Source: SFTH01 sp963643985
Lineage (GTDB): Bacteria > Bacillota > Clostridia > Christensenellales > Aristaeellaceae
Length of the DNA: 20,577 nucleotides
Assembly: GCA_963643985.1 (NCBI GenBank)
Contig: CAVINP010000034.1
Span: forward strand, 1 to 20,577
Direction of reading: 5' to 3'
Shown: in pieces, positions 1-6,408 of the stretch
Layout of the letters: the number at the start of each line of letters is the position of its first letter
Numbering within the stretch: the stretch's first letter is position 1
Notes under the pieces: model-generated
Database searches by the model: none
What the model was told of the DNA's origin: nothing
What the model saw: only the letters and a program-made list of their open reading frames with translations
Made by a program: the position numbers and the translations under genes

Positions 1-61
1 AATGCAGGCAAAGACGCCGAAAATGCATCGTGGCGAATTTAGAAACACGCTCTAGTCACTA

Positions 62-105
62 ATACAAGACAATGGGCAGCCCGAAGGCTGCCCATTGTCT
101 TGTAT
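62..105 (-). terminator. Hairpin terminator after the SDR gene
   Basis: A perfect 20-bp inverted repeat (62-81 with 86-105) encloses a 4-base loop, 9 bases beyond the stop of the SDR gene. Read on the minus strand the loop is C(TTCG)G, a very stable tetraloop. The lower stem is A/T-rich, but the trailing T-run is weak, so termination is inferred from stem strength and position. The palindrome could also stop transcripts entering from the left. Confidence 0.75.
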
Positions 106-113
106 GGATCGTA

Positions 114-989
114 TTACTTCAGCATGACCTGGCCGCCGGTCACCGGGATGGCCTGGCCGGTCTCGTACTTCTGCTCGACGCAGTAGAAGATGGCGCGTGC
201 CACGTCCTTGGGGAAGCAGCCGCGGTTCATCGGCACCTTGGCCATGTAGTACTTGCGGACATCCTCAACGCAGGTGGCGCCGGGCACCTTGCCCGCATTC
301 AGGTACTGCACGAAGAGGCCGCGCTCGGGATCGGACCACAGCGGGCCGTCCAGATAGTTGCCGGGACAGATGGCGTTGACCTTGATGTTGTAGGGGCACA
401 GCTCCAGCGCGAAGGACTGGGTAAGGCCGATGCCGCCGAACTTGGAGCCGGCGTAGGCGTAGTTGTTTTTGCTGCCCTCGAGGCCGGACTTGGAGTTGAT
501 GGTCACGATATCGAAATAGGCTTCCGGATCGGCCTCATGCTGGGCCTCCATGATGGCTGCCGCATACTTGGCGCAGAGGAAGTAACCGGTATAGTTGATG
601 CTCGTAACGAAGTCAAAGGTCTTCTTTTCAAGCTGGATCAGGTTGCCGGCCTTGGCCACGCCCGCATTGCTCACCAGCAGATCCAGACCGCCCCACTTCT
701 CGACGGTGACCTGCACCATGCGTGCCACGGATTCCTCGTCCGTCACGTTTACTTCGATGGCGAAAGCACGCTCGCCCAGCTCTTCTGCGACCTTCTCTGC
801 GCCCGGCAGGTTCATATCGGCGATGCCCACGATTGCGCCCTCGGCGTACATTTCCTCGGCAATGCCCTTGCCGAAGCCCTGAGCAGCACCCGTGACGATG
901 CAGATCTTGCCGCCCAGACGGCCTGCAACGCTCTTGCGGTCATGAATGTGTTCCTTGGCAATTTCCTGCCACTTGCTCATATCAACCAT
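114..989 (-). CDS. SrlD-like short-chain dehydrogenase/reductase (sorbitol-6-phosphate 2-dehydrogenase-like)
   Basis: A 291-residue classical SDR oxidoreductase, expected to interconvert a hydroxyl and a keto group with NAD(P) in the cytoplasm. The Rossmann nucleotide-binding motif TGAAQGFG is at 33-40, NAG at 108-110, the catalytic Ser region INSKSG at 165-170 and YAGSK (Tyr179, Lys183) at 179-183. The C-terminal half carries SKFGGIGLTQS, KVPMNRGC and TGQAIPVTGGQVM, which closely recall enterobacterial SrlD (sorbitol-6-phosphate to fructose-6-phosphate). About 25 extra N-terminal residues precede the Rossmann fold. I chose the ATG at 989 because GGGGGAG lies at the right distance upstream; an ATG 69 bases further out lacks such a site. 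No sugar PTS genes are nearby, so the substrate is uncertain. It lies 87 bp after the FAD-dehydrogenase gene but has its own promoter. Confidence 0.85.
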   Translation of the reverse strand: MVDMSKWQEIAKEHIHDRKSVAGRLGGKICIVTGAAQGFGKGIAEEMYAEGAIVGIADMNLPGAEKVAEELGERAFAIEVNVTDEESVARMVQVTVEKWGGLDLLVSNAGVAKAGNLIQLEKKTFDFVTSINYTGYFLCAKYAAAIMEAQHEADPEAYFDIVTINSKSGLEGSKNNYAYAGSKFGGIGLTQSFALELCPYNIKVNAICPGNYLDGPLWSDPERGLFVQYLNAGKVPGATCVEDVRKYYMAKVPMNRGCFPKDVARAIFYCVEQKYETGQAIPVTGGQVMLK

Positions 990-1028
990 GTGAATACACT
1001 CCCCCCTCAGTATTTGTGTGCTGTTTTC

Positions 1029-1057
1029 ATTATATCGCGTTTCGCGGGGATATTCCA
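1029..1057 (-). promoter_or_regulatory. Sigma-A-type promoter of the SDR gene
   Basis: A perfect TATAAT -10 box (1029-1034) is preceded, 17 bases upstream, by a weak -35 TGGAAT (1052-1057). It sits between the stop of the FAD-dehydrogenase gene and the SDR start. The -10 is convincing; the -35 matches consensus at only three positions. Confidence 0.55.
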
Positions 1058-1076
1058 TATTTTTCCGGAAACTTTA

Positions 1077-2480
1077 TCATTCTTTTTCCGCATCTGCAAT
1101 GTGTCTGCCCATTTCAACGCCCATACAGCTGGCCATCATCAGTCCGCGCGTCCAGCCGCTGGAGTCGCCCAGGCAGTGCAGGCCGCGGATGGAGGTGTTC
1201 AGGTTCGCGTCCATCTTGATGCGGTTGGAGTAGAACTTCAGCTCCGGCGAATACAGCAGTGTCTCGTAGGAGGCAAAGCCCGGCACAACCTGATCCATGG
1301 CCTGAATGAAGGCAATGATGTTCGTCATGGCGCGGTAAGGCATGGCGGCGGTGATGTCGCCCGCCACGGCATCCGGCAGCGTGGGCTTCACGTTCGACTG
1401 CGCCAGTTCCTTCTCCCAGGTGCGCTTGCCGTCCAGTATGTCGCCGAAGCGTTGCACCAGAATGTGGCCGTTGGCGAGCATGTTGGTCAGCTCGCCGACC
1501 TTCTGCGCGTAGGCGATGGGCTGGTTGAAGGGCACGGAGAAGTTGTGGGAGCAGAGTATTGCCAGGTTCGTGTTGTTGGACTTGAGCTCCTTGAAGGAGT
1601 GGCCGTTCACGACCGCGAGGTTGTTGTCATAGTTTTCCTGGCTGACGAAGCCGCCGGGGTTCTGGCAGAAGGTGCGCACCTTGTTCTTGAAGGGCTTGGG
1701 ATAGCCGATCAGCTTGGACTCGTAGAGCACCTTGTTGACCTCTTCCATGATCTCGTTGCGGCACTCCACGCGCACGCCGATATCCACCGTGCCGGGCTGA
1801 TGCGCGATGCCGTGCTCGGCACAGAGCGACTCCAGCCAGTCCGCGCCGCGGCGACCGGTGGCAATGATCGTGCGCTCGGCGAGTATCTCGCGTTCCTGAT
1901 CGTCCTTGCGGATGCGCACACCCAGACAGGCATCGCCGTCCAGCACCAGATCAACGCACTCCCAGCCGAATATCATTTCCACGCCGTGCTGCACCAGATA
2001 CTGCTCGATGGCATAGTAGATGCCCTGCGCCTTTTCGGTGCCCATGTGACGGATCGGGCAATCGACCAGTTTCAGACCTGCCTGAATCGCGCGGCGGCGG
2101 ATCTCCTTCACGGCATCGGGATCGGCCACGCCCTCAATCTTCGTGTCCGCACCGAACTCAAGATAGATCTTGTCCGCATAGTCGATCAATTCCTGCGCAT
2201 GCTTTTCGCCCACGAGGGTCGGGAAATCGCCGCCGACCTCGTAGCTGAGCGAGAGCTTGCCGTCCGAGAACGCGCCTGCGCCTGAGAAGCCGGTGGTGAT
2301 GTGGCAGTAGGGCTTGCAGTTCACGCACTTCTGTGTCTTCGCCTTCGGGCAATGACGGTTTTCGATGGCCACGCCCTTCTCGACGATGGTAATGTGCCGC
2401 TTGCTGCCCCGACGGATCATCTCCATGGCGGTAAATATGCCGGACGGGCCTGCGCCGATAATCACAATGTTCGTGTTCAT
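1077..2480 (-). CDS. COG2509-type FAD-dependent dehydrogenase
   Basis: A 467-residue flavoprotein of the family usually annotated as an uncharacterized FAD-dependent dehydrogenase. The N-terminal dinucleotide-binding motif GAGPSG is at 9-14. A Cys-rich segment has Cys44, Cys52, Cys55 and Cys59 (C-x7-C-x2-C-x3-C), followed by FSGAGAFSDGKLSL at 65-78; this combination is the family signature. The C-terminal end has GLHCLGDSSGWTRGL, typical of the second FAD-contacting segment. The physiological substrate is not known to me. The four cysteines could bind a metal or be redox active, but this is inference. The start ATG has GGAAG 9 bases upstream. The gene has a near-consensus promoter of its own and a palindrome in its leader, and is followed by the SDR gene on the same strand. 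Confidence 0.85.
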   Translation of the reverse strand: MNTNIVIIGAGPSGIFTAMEMIRRGSKRHITIVEKGVAIENRHCPKAKTQKCVNCKPYCHITTGFSGAGAFSDGKLSLSYEVGGDFPTLVGEKHAQELIDYADKIYLEFGADTKIEGVADPDAVKEIRRRAIQAGLKLVDCPIRHMGTEKAQGIYYAIEQYLVQHGVEMIFGWECVDLVLDGDACLGVRIRKDDQEREILAERTIIATGRRGADWLESLCAEHGIAHQPGTVDIGVRVECRNEIMEEVNKVLYESKLIGYPKPFKNKVRTFCQNPGGFVSQENYDNNLAVVNGHSFKELKSNNTNLAILCSHNFSVPFNQPIAYAQKVGELTNMLANGHILVQRFGDILDGKRTWEKELAQSNVKPTLPDAVAGDITAAMPYRAMTNIIAFIQAMDQVVPGFASYETLLYSPELKFYSNRIKMDANLNTSIRGLHCLGDSSGWTRGLMMASCMGVEMGRHIADAEKE

Positions 2481-2515
2481 GCTATGGTTTCTTCCTTTTT
2501 CGGTATTAAGGCCGC

Positions 2516-2531
2516 AATACTCCAGAGTATT
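2516..2531. promoter_or_regulatory. Palindrome in the 5' leader of the FAD-dehydrogenase gene (candidate operator)
   Basis: A perfect 7-bp inverted repeat AATACTC-N2-GAGTATT lies about 10-25 bases downstream of the predicted transcription start. The 2-base centre is too small for an RNA hairpin with a full stem, so a DNA-binding dimer site is the better reading. No regulator is identified. Confidence 0.35.
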
Positions 2532-2547
2532 TGCAGCTTATAATTCA

Positions 2548-2576
2548 ATTGTAATAGCTTTTTGTTCGCCTGTCAA
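2548..2576 (-). promoter_or_regulatory. Near-consensus sigma-A promoter of the FAD-dehydrogenase gene
   Basis: TTGACA (2571-2576), a 17-base spacer and TACAAT (2548-2553) on the minus strand. The -35 is perfect and the -10 matches five of six. It lies just downstream of the glyQS terminator, so the flavoprotein gene is transcribed independently of glyQS. Confidence 0.85.
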
Positions 2577-2596
2577 GCATGAACGCCGCATGAATG

Positions 2597-2633
2597 TTAA
2601 AAGGCTGCCGCAACTTGTGCAGCAGCCCCTTTT
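2597..2633 (-). terminator. Intrinsic terminator of glyQS
   Basis: On the minus strand GGCTGCTGCA pairs with TGCGGCAGCC (2618-2627 with 2603-2612, one G-U pair) around a 5-base loop. TTTT follows directly. It lies about 15 bases past the glyQS stop. Confidence 0.85.
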
Positions 2634-2647
2634 GAGTATGTTTCGGA

Positions 2648-4027
2648 TCAGAACTCCAGCTTCTTTTCCAGCCATGCATTCAGCTCGGCGATCGGGACGA
2701 TCTCCTGCTGCATGGTATCGCGGTCACGCACGGTGACGTTGCCGGTGGCTTCGGTGTCAAAGTCCACACAGATGCAGTACGGCGTACCGATTTCGTCCTG
2801 ACGGCGATAGCGCTTGCCGATGGAGCCGGTCTCGTCGTAGTCCACGCGGAACTTCTTGGCCAGCTGCTGATACAGCGCCTTGGCCTGATCGCCCAACTTG
2901 TTCTTCTGCAGCGGCATGACAGCCACCTTGAACGGAGCCAGTGCGGGATGCAGGTGCAGCACGGTGCGCACGTCGCCGCCCTCGAGCTCCTCTTCATCAT
3001 AGGCATCGCAGAGGAAGGCCAGCACGAGGCGTTCCACGCCGACGGAGGGCTCTACGCAGTAGGGGATGAACTTCTCGTTCGTGGTGGGATCGAGGTATTC
3101 CAGGCTCTTGCCGGAATGCTCGGAATGCTGCTTGAGGTCGTAATCGGTGCGGTCCGCCACGCCCCAGAGCTCGCCCCAGCCGAAGGGGAAGAGATATTCA
3201 AAGTCGGTGGTCGCCTTGGAATAGAAGGCCAGCTTGTCCTTTTCATGGTCGCGCAGGCGCAGGTTTTCCTCATGCATGCCCAGGCTCAGCAGCCAGTTGC
3301 GGCAGAAGGAACGCCAGTAGTCGAACCACTGCAGATCCTCGCCGGGCTTGCAGAAGAATTCCAGCTCCATCTGTTCGAATTCGCGCACGCGGAAGATGAA
3401 GTTGCCGGGCGTGATTTCGTTGCGGAAGGACTTGCCGATCTGGCAGATGCCGGCCGGCAGCTTCTTGCGGGTGGTGCGCATGGCATTGAGGAAGTTGACG
3501 AAGATGCCCTGTGCGGTCTCCGGACGCAGGTAGATCTCGGCCGCGGAATCTTCATTGACGCCCTGATGGGTCTTGAACATCAGGTTGAACTGGCGGATGC
3601 CGGTGAAATCCTTCTTGCCGCAGACGGGGCAGACGATGTCGTGCTCGGCGATGTAGCTCTCCAGCTCGGCGTTCGTCCAGCCGTCGCCGGTCTCTGCGCC
3701 CTGCGTGAAGTCTTCGATGAGCTTGTCTGCGCGGAAGCGGGCTTTGCAGGCCTTGCAGTCCATCAGCGGGTCATTGAAGCCGCCGACGTGGCCGGAAGCC
3801 ACCCAGACCTCGCGGTTCATCAGGATCGCGCAGTCCAGGCCCGTGTTGTAGGGGCTTTCCTGAACGAACTTCTGCCACCAGGCCTTCTTGATGTTGTTCT
3901 TGAATTCCACGCCGAGGGGGCCGAAGTCCCAGGTGTTGGCCAGGCCGCCGTAGATCTCGGAACCGGCGAAGATGAAGCCGCGGTTCTTGCACAGCGCCAT
4001 GAGTTTATCCATCGTGAGCTTTGCCAT
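2648..4027 (-). CDS. glyQS: Glycyl-tRNA synthetase, single-chain GlyQS type
   Basis: A 459-residue class II aminoacyl-tRNA synthetase that charges tRNA-Gly with glycine using ATP. The N-terminus (CKNRGFIFAGSEIYGG, GPLGVEFKNNIKKAWW) is typical of the homodimeric bacterial/eukaryotic-like enzyme rather than the alpha2-beta2 type. A probable zinc site is formed by Cys91, Cys94, Cys133 and Cys136. Class II motif 2 is at FRNEITPGNFIFRVREFEQME (201-221, shown in part) and motif 3 is GVERLVLAF at 330-338. The region after about 360 is the anticodon-binding domain. Length fits the family. The ATG at 4027 has AGAAGG upstream, and a sigma-A-like promoter lies 37 bases before it. Firmicute glyQS genes often carry a T-box leader; none is visible, since the predicted leader is only about 30 bases. 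Confidence 0.97.
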   Translation of the reverse strand: MAKLTMDKLMALCKNRGFIFAGSEIYGGLANTWDFGPLGVEFKNNIKKAWWQKFVQESPYNTGLDCAILMNREVWVASGHVGGFNDPLMDCKACKARFRADKLIEDFTQGAETGDGWTNAELESYIAEHDIVCPVCGKKDFTGIRQFNLMFKTHQGVNEDSAAEIYLRPETAQGIFVNFLNAMRTTRKKLPAGICQIGKSFRNEITPGNFIFRVREFEQMELEFFCKPGEDLQWFDYWRSFCRNWLLSLGMHEENLRLRDHEKDKLAFYSKATTDFEYLFPFGWGELWGVADRTDYDLKQHSEHSGKSLEYLDPTTNEKFIPYCVEPSVGVERLVLAFLCDAYDEEELEGGDVRTVLHLHPALAPFKVAVMPLQKNKLGDQAKALYQQLAKKFRVDYDETGSIGKRYRRQDEIGTPYCICVDFDTEATGNVTVRDRDTMQQEIVPIAELNAWLEKKLEF

Positions 4028-4063
4028 AGCGATACCTTCTTTATATACAAGTCTTAAGCGATA

Positions 4064-4092
4064 TTGTAGCAGATTTATGTCCCGTTTGCAAG
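4064..4092 (-). promoter_or_regulatory. Sigma-A-type promoter of glyQS
   Basis: TTGCAA (4087-4092), a 17-base spacer and TACAAT (4064-4069) on the minus strand place transcription start near 4057, about 30 bases before the glyQS ATG. Confidence 0.7.
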
Positions 4093-4109
4093 GCAGAGAT
4101 GTTAAAAAA

Positions 4110-4165
4110 GCATTGCAGGGACTAAGGAGTTTGAAATATCTGCAAAATGATGACCTTGCAGTGCT
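4110..4165. repeat. Inverted repeat in the glyQS / acidic-protein intergenic region
   Basis: AGCATTGCA (4110-4118) can pair with TGCAGTGCT (4157-4165) with one G-U pair if transcribed on the plus strand. It lies between the two divergent promoters, outside both predicted transcripts. The roughly 270-base gap between genes otherwise holds the two promoters and no convincing reading frame. Confidence 0.3.
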
Positions 4166-4213
4166 TCTTTGGGACGACGGCGTAAATATTTTGGGTTATA
4201 TGCAGTGTATGAC

Positions 4214-4242
4214 TTGTCAGAAAAACAGAATCTTGTTATAAT
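4214..4242 (+). promoter_or_regulatory. Strong sigma-A promoter of the acidic repeat protein
   Basis: TTGTCA (4214-4219), a 17-base spacer and a perfect TATAAT (4237-4242). Predicted transcription start is near 4249, about 50 bases before the chosen start codon. Confidence 0.85.
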
Positions 4243-4299
4243 AATGGTGTATAGTTATACTCACGTCCCGACAAGGGTGCAATGAGAGGCGGTTTAGCA

Positions 4300-6312
4300 A
4301 TGAGCAACAGAGATAACGGCCCCGAGCTGGATTATTATGAGCTGCGCAGGCGGCATGAAGCATATAAGCGCCGTGCCCGTGAGGAGGCCGCGCACAAGCC
4401 TTTGACAGAGGAAGCGCCCAAGGCGGCGAAGGCTCCGAAACCGGCGGAGGAGCCTGTGAAGAATACCAAATACGATCCGGATGCGCTCGTGGCCGATGAT
4501 GTGCAGGACGGCGAATTCACCGATGAGGAAGAAATCATCGATGAGGACGATCCGGACGATGAAGAGGAGAATCCCAATCCCTTCGGTTCCTTCATCTCCT
4601 TCTTCCATGGCGTCAAGGGCAAGCTGGATGATCGCAAACAGAGCCGTCAGTCCGATGAGGATGACGGGATCGATGAGGACGATGCGGATGCGGACGATAT
4701 CGAGGATATCGGTGAGAACGAAAATATGCCGCGCCGCCGCCCGATGCGTGCAAAATCAGATGAGGACGATCTGCCCGACGACGATGAAGAATACTTCGAC
4801 GATGAGGACGACGAGGACGATGCGCCCCGCGAGAGCGGTCTGAAGAAGTTCTTCGGTCTCTTTGTCAAGCGCGTCGACGACGCCGATGACGATGAGGAAG
4901 ACGACGAGGACGACGAGGATTACGGGGACGACGAAGATTACGGAGACGACGAGGACGAAGAGGACGATGTCAAGGTCTTCGCCCCCGCAAAGAAAAGCAT
5001 CGTGGTTGAAACGGCCAAAGGAGTGGGCGAAATGGAGCAGGAGAATAACAGCACCGGGCAGGAGCTCAGCTCAAGCCTTGAGAGCAGCGGCATGACCCGC
5101 CGTCAACGCCGCGAACTGGCTGCACGCCGCGCCGCCGAAGCTGCCGCCGCTCAGGAAGATGCTGCCGCACCTCAGGAGGAAGCACCGAAGAAGCCGGAGG
5201 AAGTTGTTGCCGAAGTCAAGACCGAGCCCGAAGTCAAGCCTGAGCCCGAAGCCAAGTCCGAACCTGAAACCAAGGTTGAGGACGACGTCGTTGACGAGCC
5301 GACGCGCGAATTCAAGCCCGTGAAGCTCAGCGACAAGGATCTCTTTGACGCCGATGAAGACGAGGACGACGAGGACGAAGAAGAAGAAAAGCCCCGCCGC
5401 TCTCTGTTCTCCCGTTTCCGCAAAAAGCAGGACGAGGAAGAGGACGATGAGGATGAGGACGACGAAGGCGACGACGAGGAAGAGGAGGAAAAGAAGCCCC
5501 GCCGCGGCCTGTTCTCTCTGAAAAAGAAATCCGAGCCCGATGAGGACGAGGATGACGACGAGGACGAGAACGACGAAGACGAAGACGACGAGGATGAAGA
5601 AGAAGAAAAGGAAGAAAAGAAGCCCCGCCGTTCCCTGTTCTCCGTAAAAAAGAAAGACGACAAGCCTCAGGACGAAGACGAGGCTGACGAGGAAGACGAC
5701 GAAGAAGACGACGAAGAAGAGGAAGAAAGGAAGCCGCGCCGCTCCCTGTTCGGTCATCATCACGTCTCGGATGACGATGACGATGAGGACGAAGAGGATG
5801 ACGACGAGGATGACGAGGACGACGAGGACGACGACGATCAGTACGACGAGTATGATGACGACGACGCCTACGACGAAGACGGGGACGACAGCGAGTTTGA
5901 CGAAGAAGAGACGCATCGCTCCTTCGGCCATCACCTGCTGGGCGTGTTCAAGGTCATTCTGGGCATCGTTGTGGCGCTGCTGGTCGTTATCATCACGCTG
6001 AACTTCCTCTATGTGGGCGGCCATGCCACCATCGTCGACAAGATGCACAATGCCTTCGGCGATACCTCCGCCTTCAAGCTGTTCTTCTTCGGCTATGAGA
6101 TGCGCCAGAACATCGCAGCCGAGGAGACCGAAGAGGTACAGGGACTCATTGAGGAAACGCCCGAGGCGACCGAAGAAGTGCAAATCGAAGTGACGCCCGA
6201 GCCGACCGAGGAAGTTGTCATACCGAGCTTCAGCGATGATGACAGTTCGGAGCTGACGATCTACGACGAACCGGATGCGGACGAGTCGGACGACACCGCA
6301 GCTATAGGTTAA
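4300..6312 (+). CDS. Extremely acidic repeat-containing single-pass membrane protein, function unknown
   Basis: I recognise no family for this 670-residue protein. A basic N-terminal stretch (ELRRRHEAYKRRAREEAA) is followed by long Asp/Glu runs interrupted by basic/hydrophobic islands. KPRR(S/G)LF(S/G) occurs at residues 364, 399, 441 and 478, usually followed by Lys/Arg. Looser versions are SGLKKFFGLF (about 179) and RSFGHHLLGVF (540-550). A middle segment (about 245-345) has MTRRQRRELAARR and a Pro/Glu/Lys-rich linker. One transmembrane helix spans about 549-572. With acidic repeats on one side and a 98-residue Glu/Thr/Pro-rich tail on the other, an N-in/C-out topology is inferred. No signal peptide is seen. 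GAGAGG precedes the ATG at 4300; an ATG 18 bases upstream is also possible. A terminator follows, then glpK. The acidic tracts use mixed GAC/GAT and GAG/GAA codons. Confidence 0.85.
   Translation: MSNRDNGPELDYYELRRRHEAYKRRAREEAAHKPLTEEAPKAAKAPKPAEEPVKNTKYDPDALVADDVQDGEFTDEEEIIDEDDPDDEEENPNPFGSFISFFHGVKGKLDDRKQSRQSDEDDGIDEDDADADDIEDIGENENMPRRRPMRAKSDEDDLPDDDEEYFDDEDDEDDAPRESGLKKFFGLFVKRVDDADDDEEDDEDDEDYGDDEDYGDDEDEEDDVKVFAPAKKSIVVETAKGVGEMEQENNSTGQELSSSLESSGMTRRQRRELAARRAAEAAAAQEDAAAPQEEAPKKPEEVVAEVKTEPEVKPEPEAKSEPETKVEDDVVDEPTREFKPVKLSDKDLFDADEDEDDEDEEEEKPRRSLFSRFRKKQDEEEDDEDEDDEGDDEEEEEKKPRRGLFSLKKKSEPDEDEDDDEDENDEDEDDEDEEEEKEEKKPRRSLFSVKKKDDKPQDEDEADEEDDEEDDEEEEERKPRRSLFGHHHVSDDDDDEDEEDDDEDDEDDEDDDDQYDEYDDDDAYDEDGDDSEFDEEETHRSFGHHLLGVFKVILGIVVALLVVIITLNFLYVGGHATIVDKMHNAFGDTSAFKLFFFGYEMRQNIAAEETEEVQGLIEETPEATEEVQIEVTPEPTEEVVIPSFSDDDSSELTIYDEPDADESDDTAAIG
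5017..5034 (+). promoter_or_regulatory. Internal ribosome binding site and in-frame ATG inside the acidic protein gene
   Basis: AAAGGAG (5017-5023) lies 8 bases before an in-frame ATG (5032-5034, residue 245). It is a better Shine-Dalgarno than that of the full-length start. Use of this site would give a 426-residue form beginning MEQENNSTGQ that keeps the four KPRR repeats and the membrane helix. Confidence 0.4.
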
Positions 6313-6349
6313 TATCTGTCCTTCCGGTGCTGTCCGGTTGAACACATGC

Positions 6350-6382
6350 CAACGCCGGCGCAATAACGTCGGCGTTGTTTTT
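6350..6382 (+). terminator. Intrinsic terminator between the acidic protein gene and glpK
   Basis: An 11-bp stem (6350-6360 with 6367-6377, one G-U pair) with a 6-base loop is followed by TTTTT. It lies 38 bases past the acidic-protein stop and 26 bases before the glpK ATG. Confidence 0.85.
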
Positions 6383-6408
6383 ATCTGTATAAACAGGGAG
6401 GCAGGCAC

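Noticed and set aside
72..2285. Long plus-strand frame opposite the SDR and FAD-dehydrogenase genes
   Set aside because: It crosses a terminator, two promoters and two genes with clear motifs on the other strand. The same applies to the long frames at 2948-4057, 15414-16676, 16795-18171 (plus) and 19161-20390 (minus).
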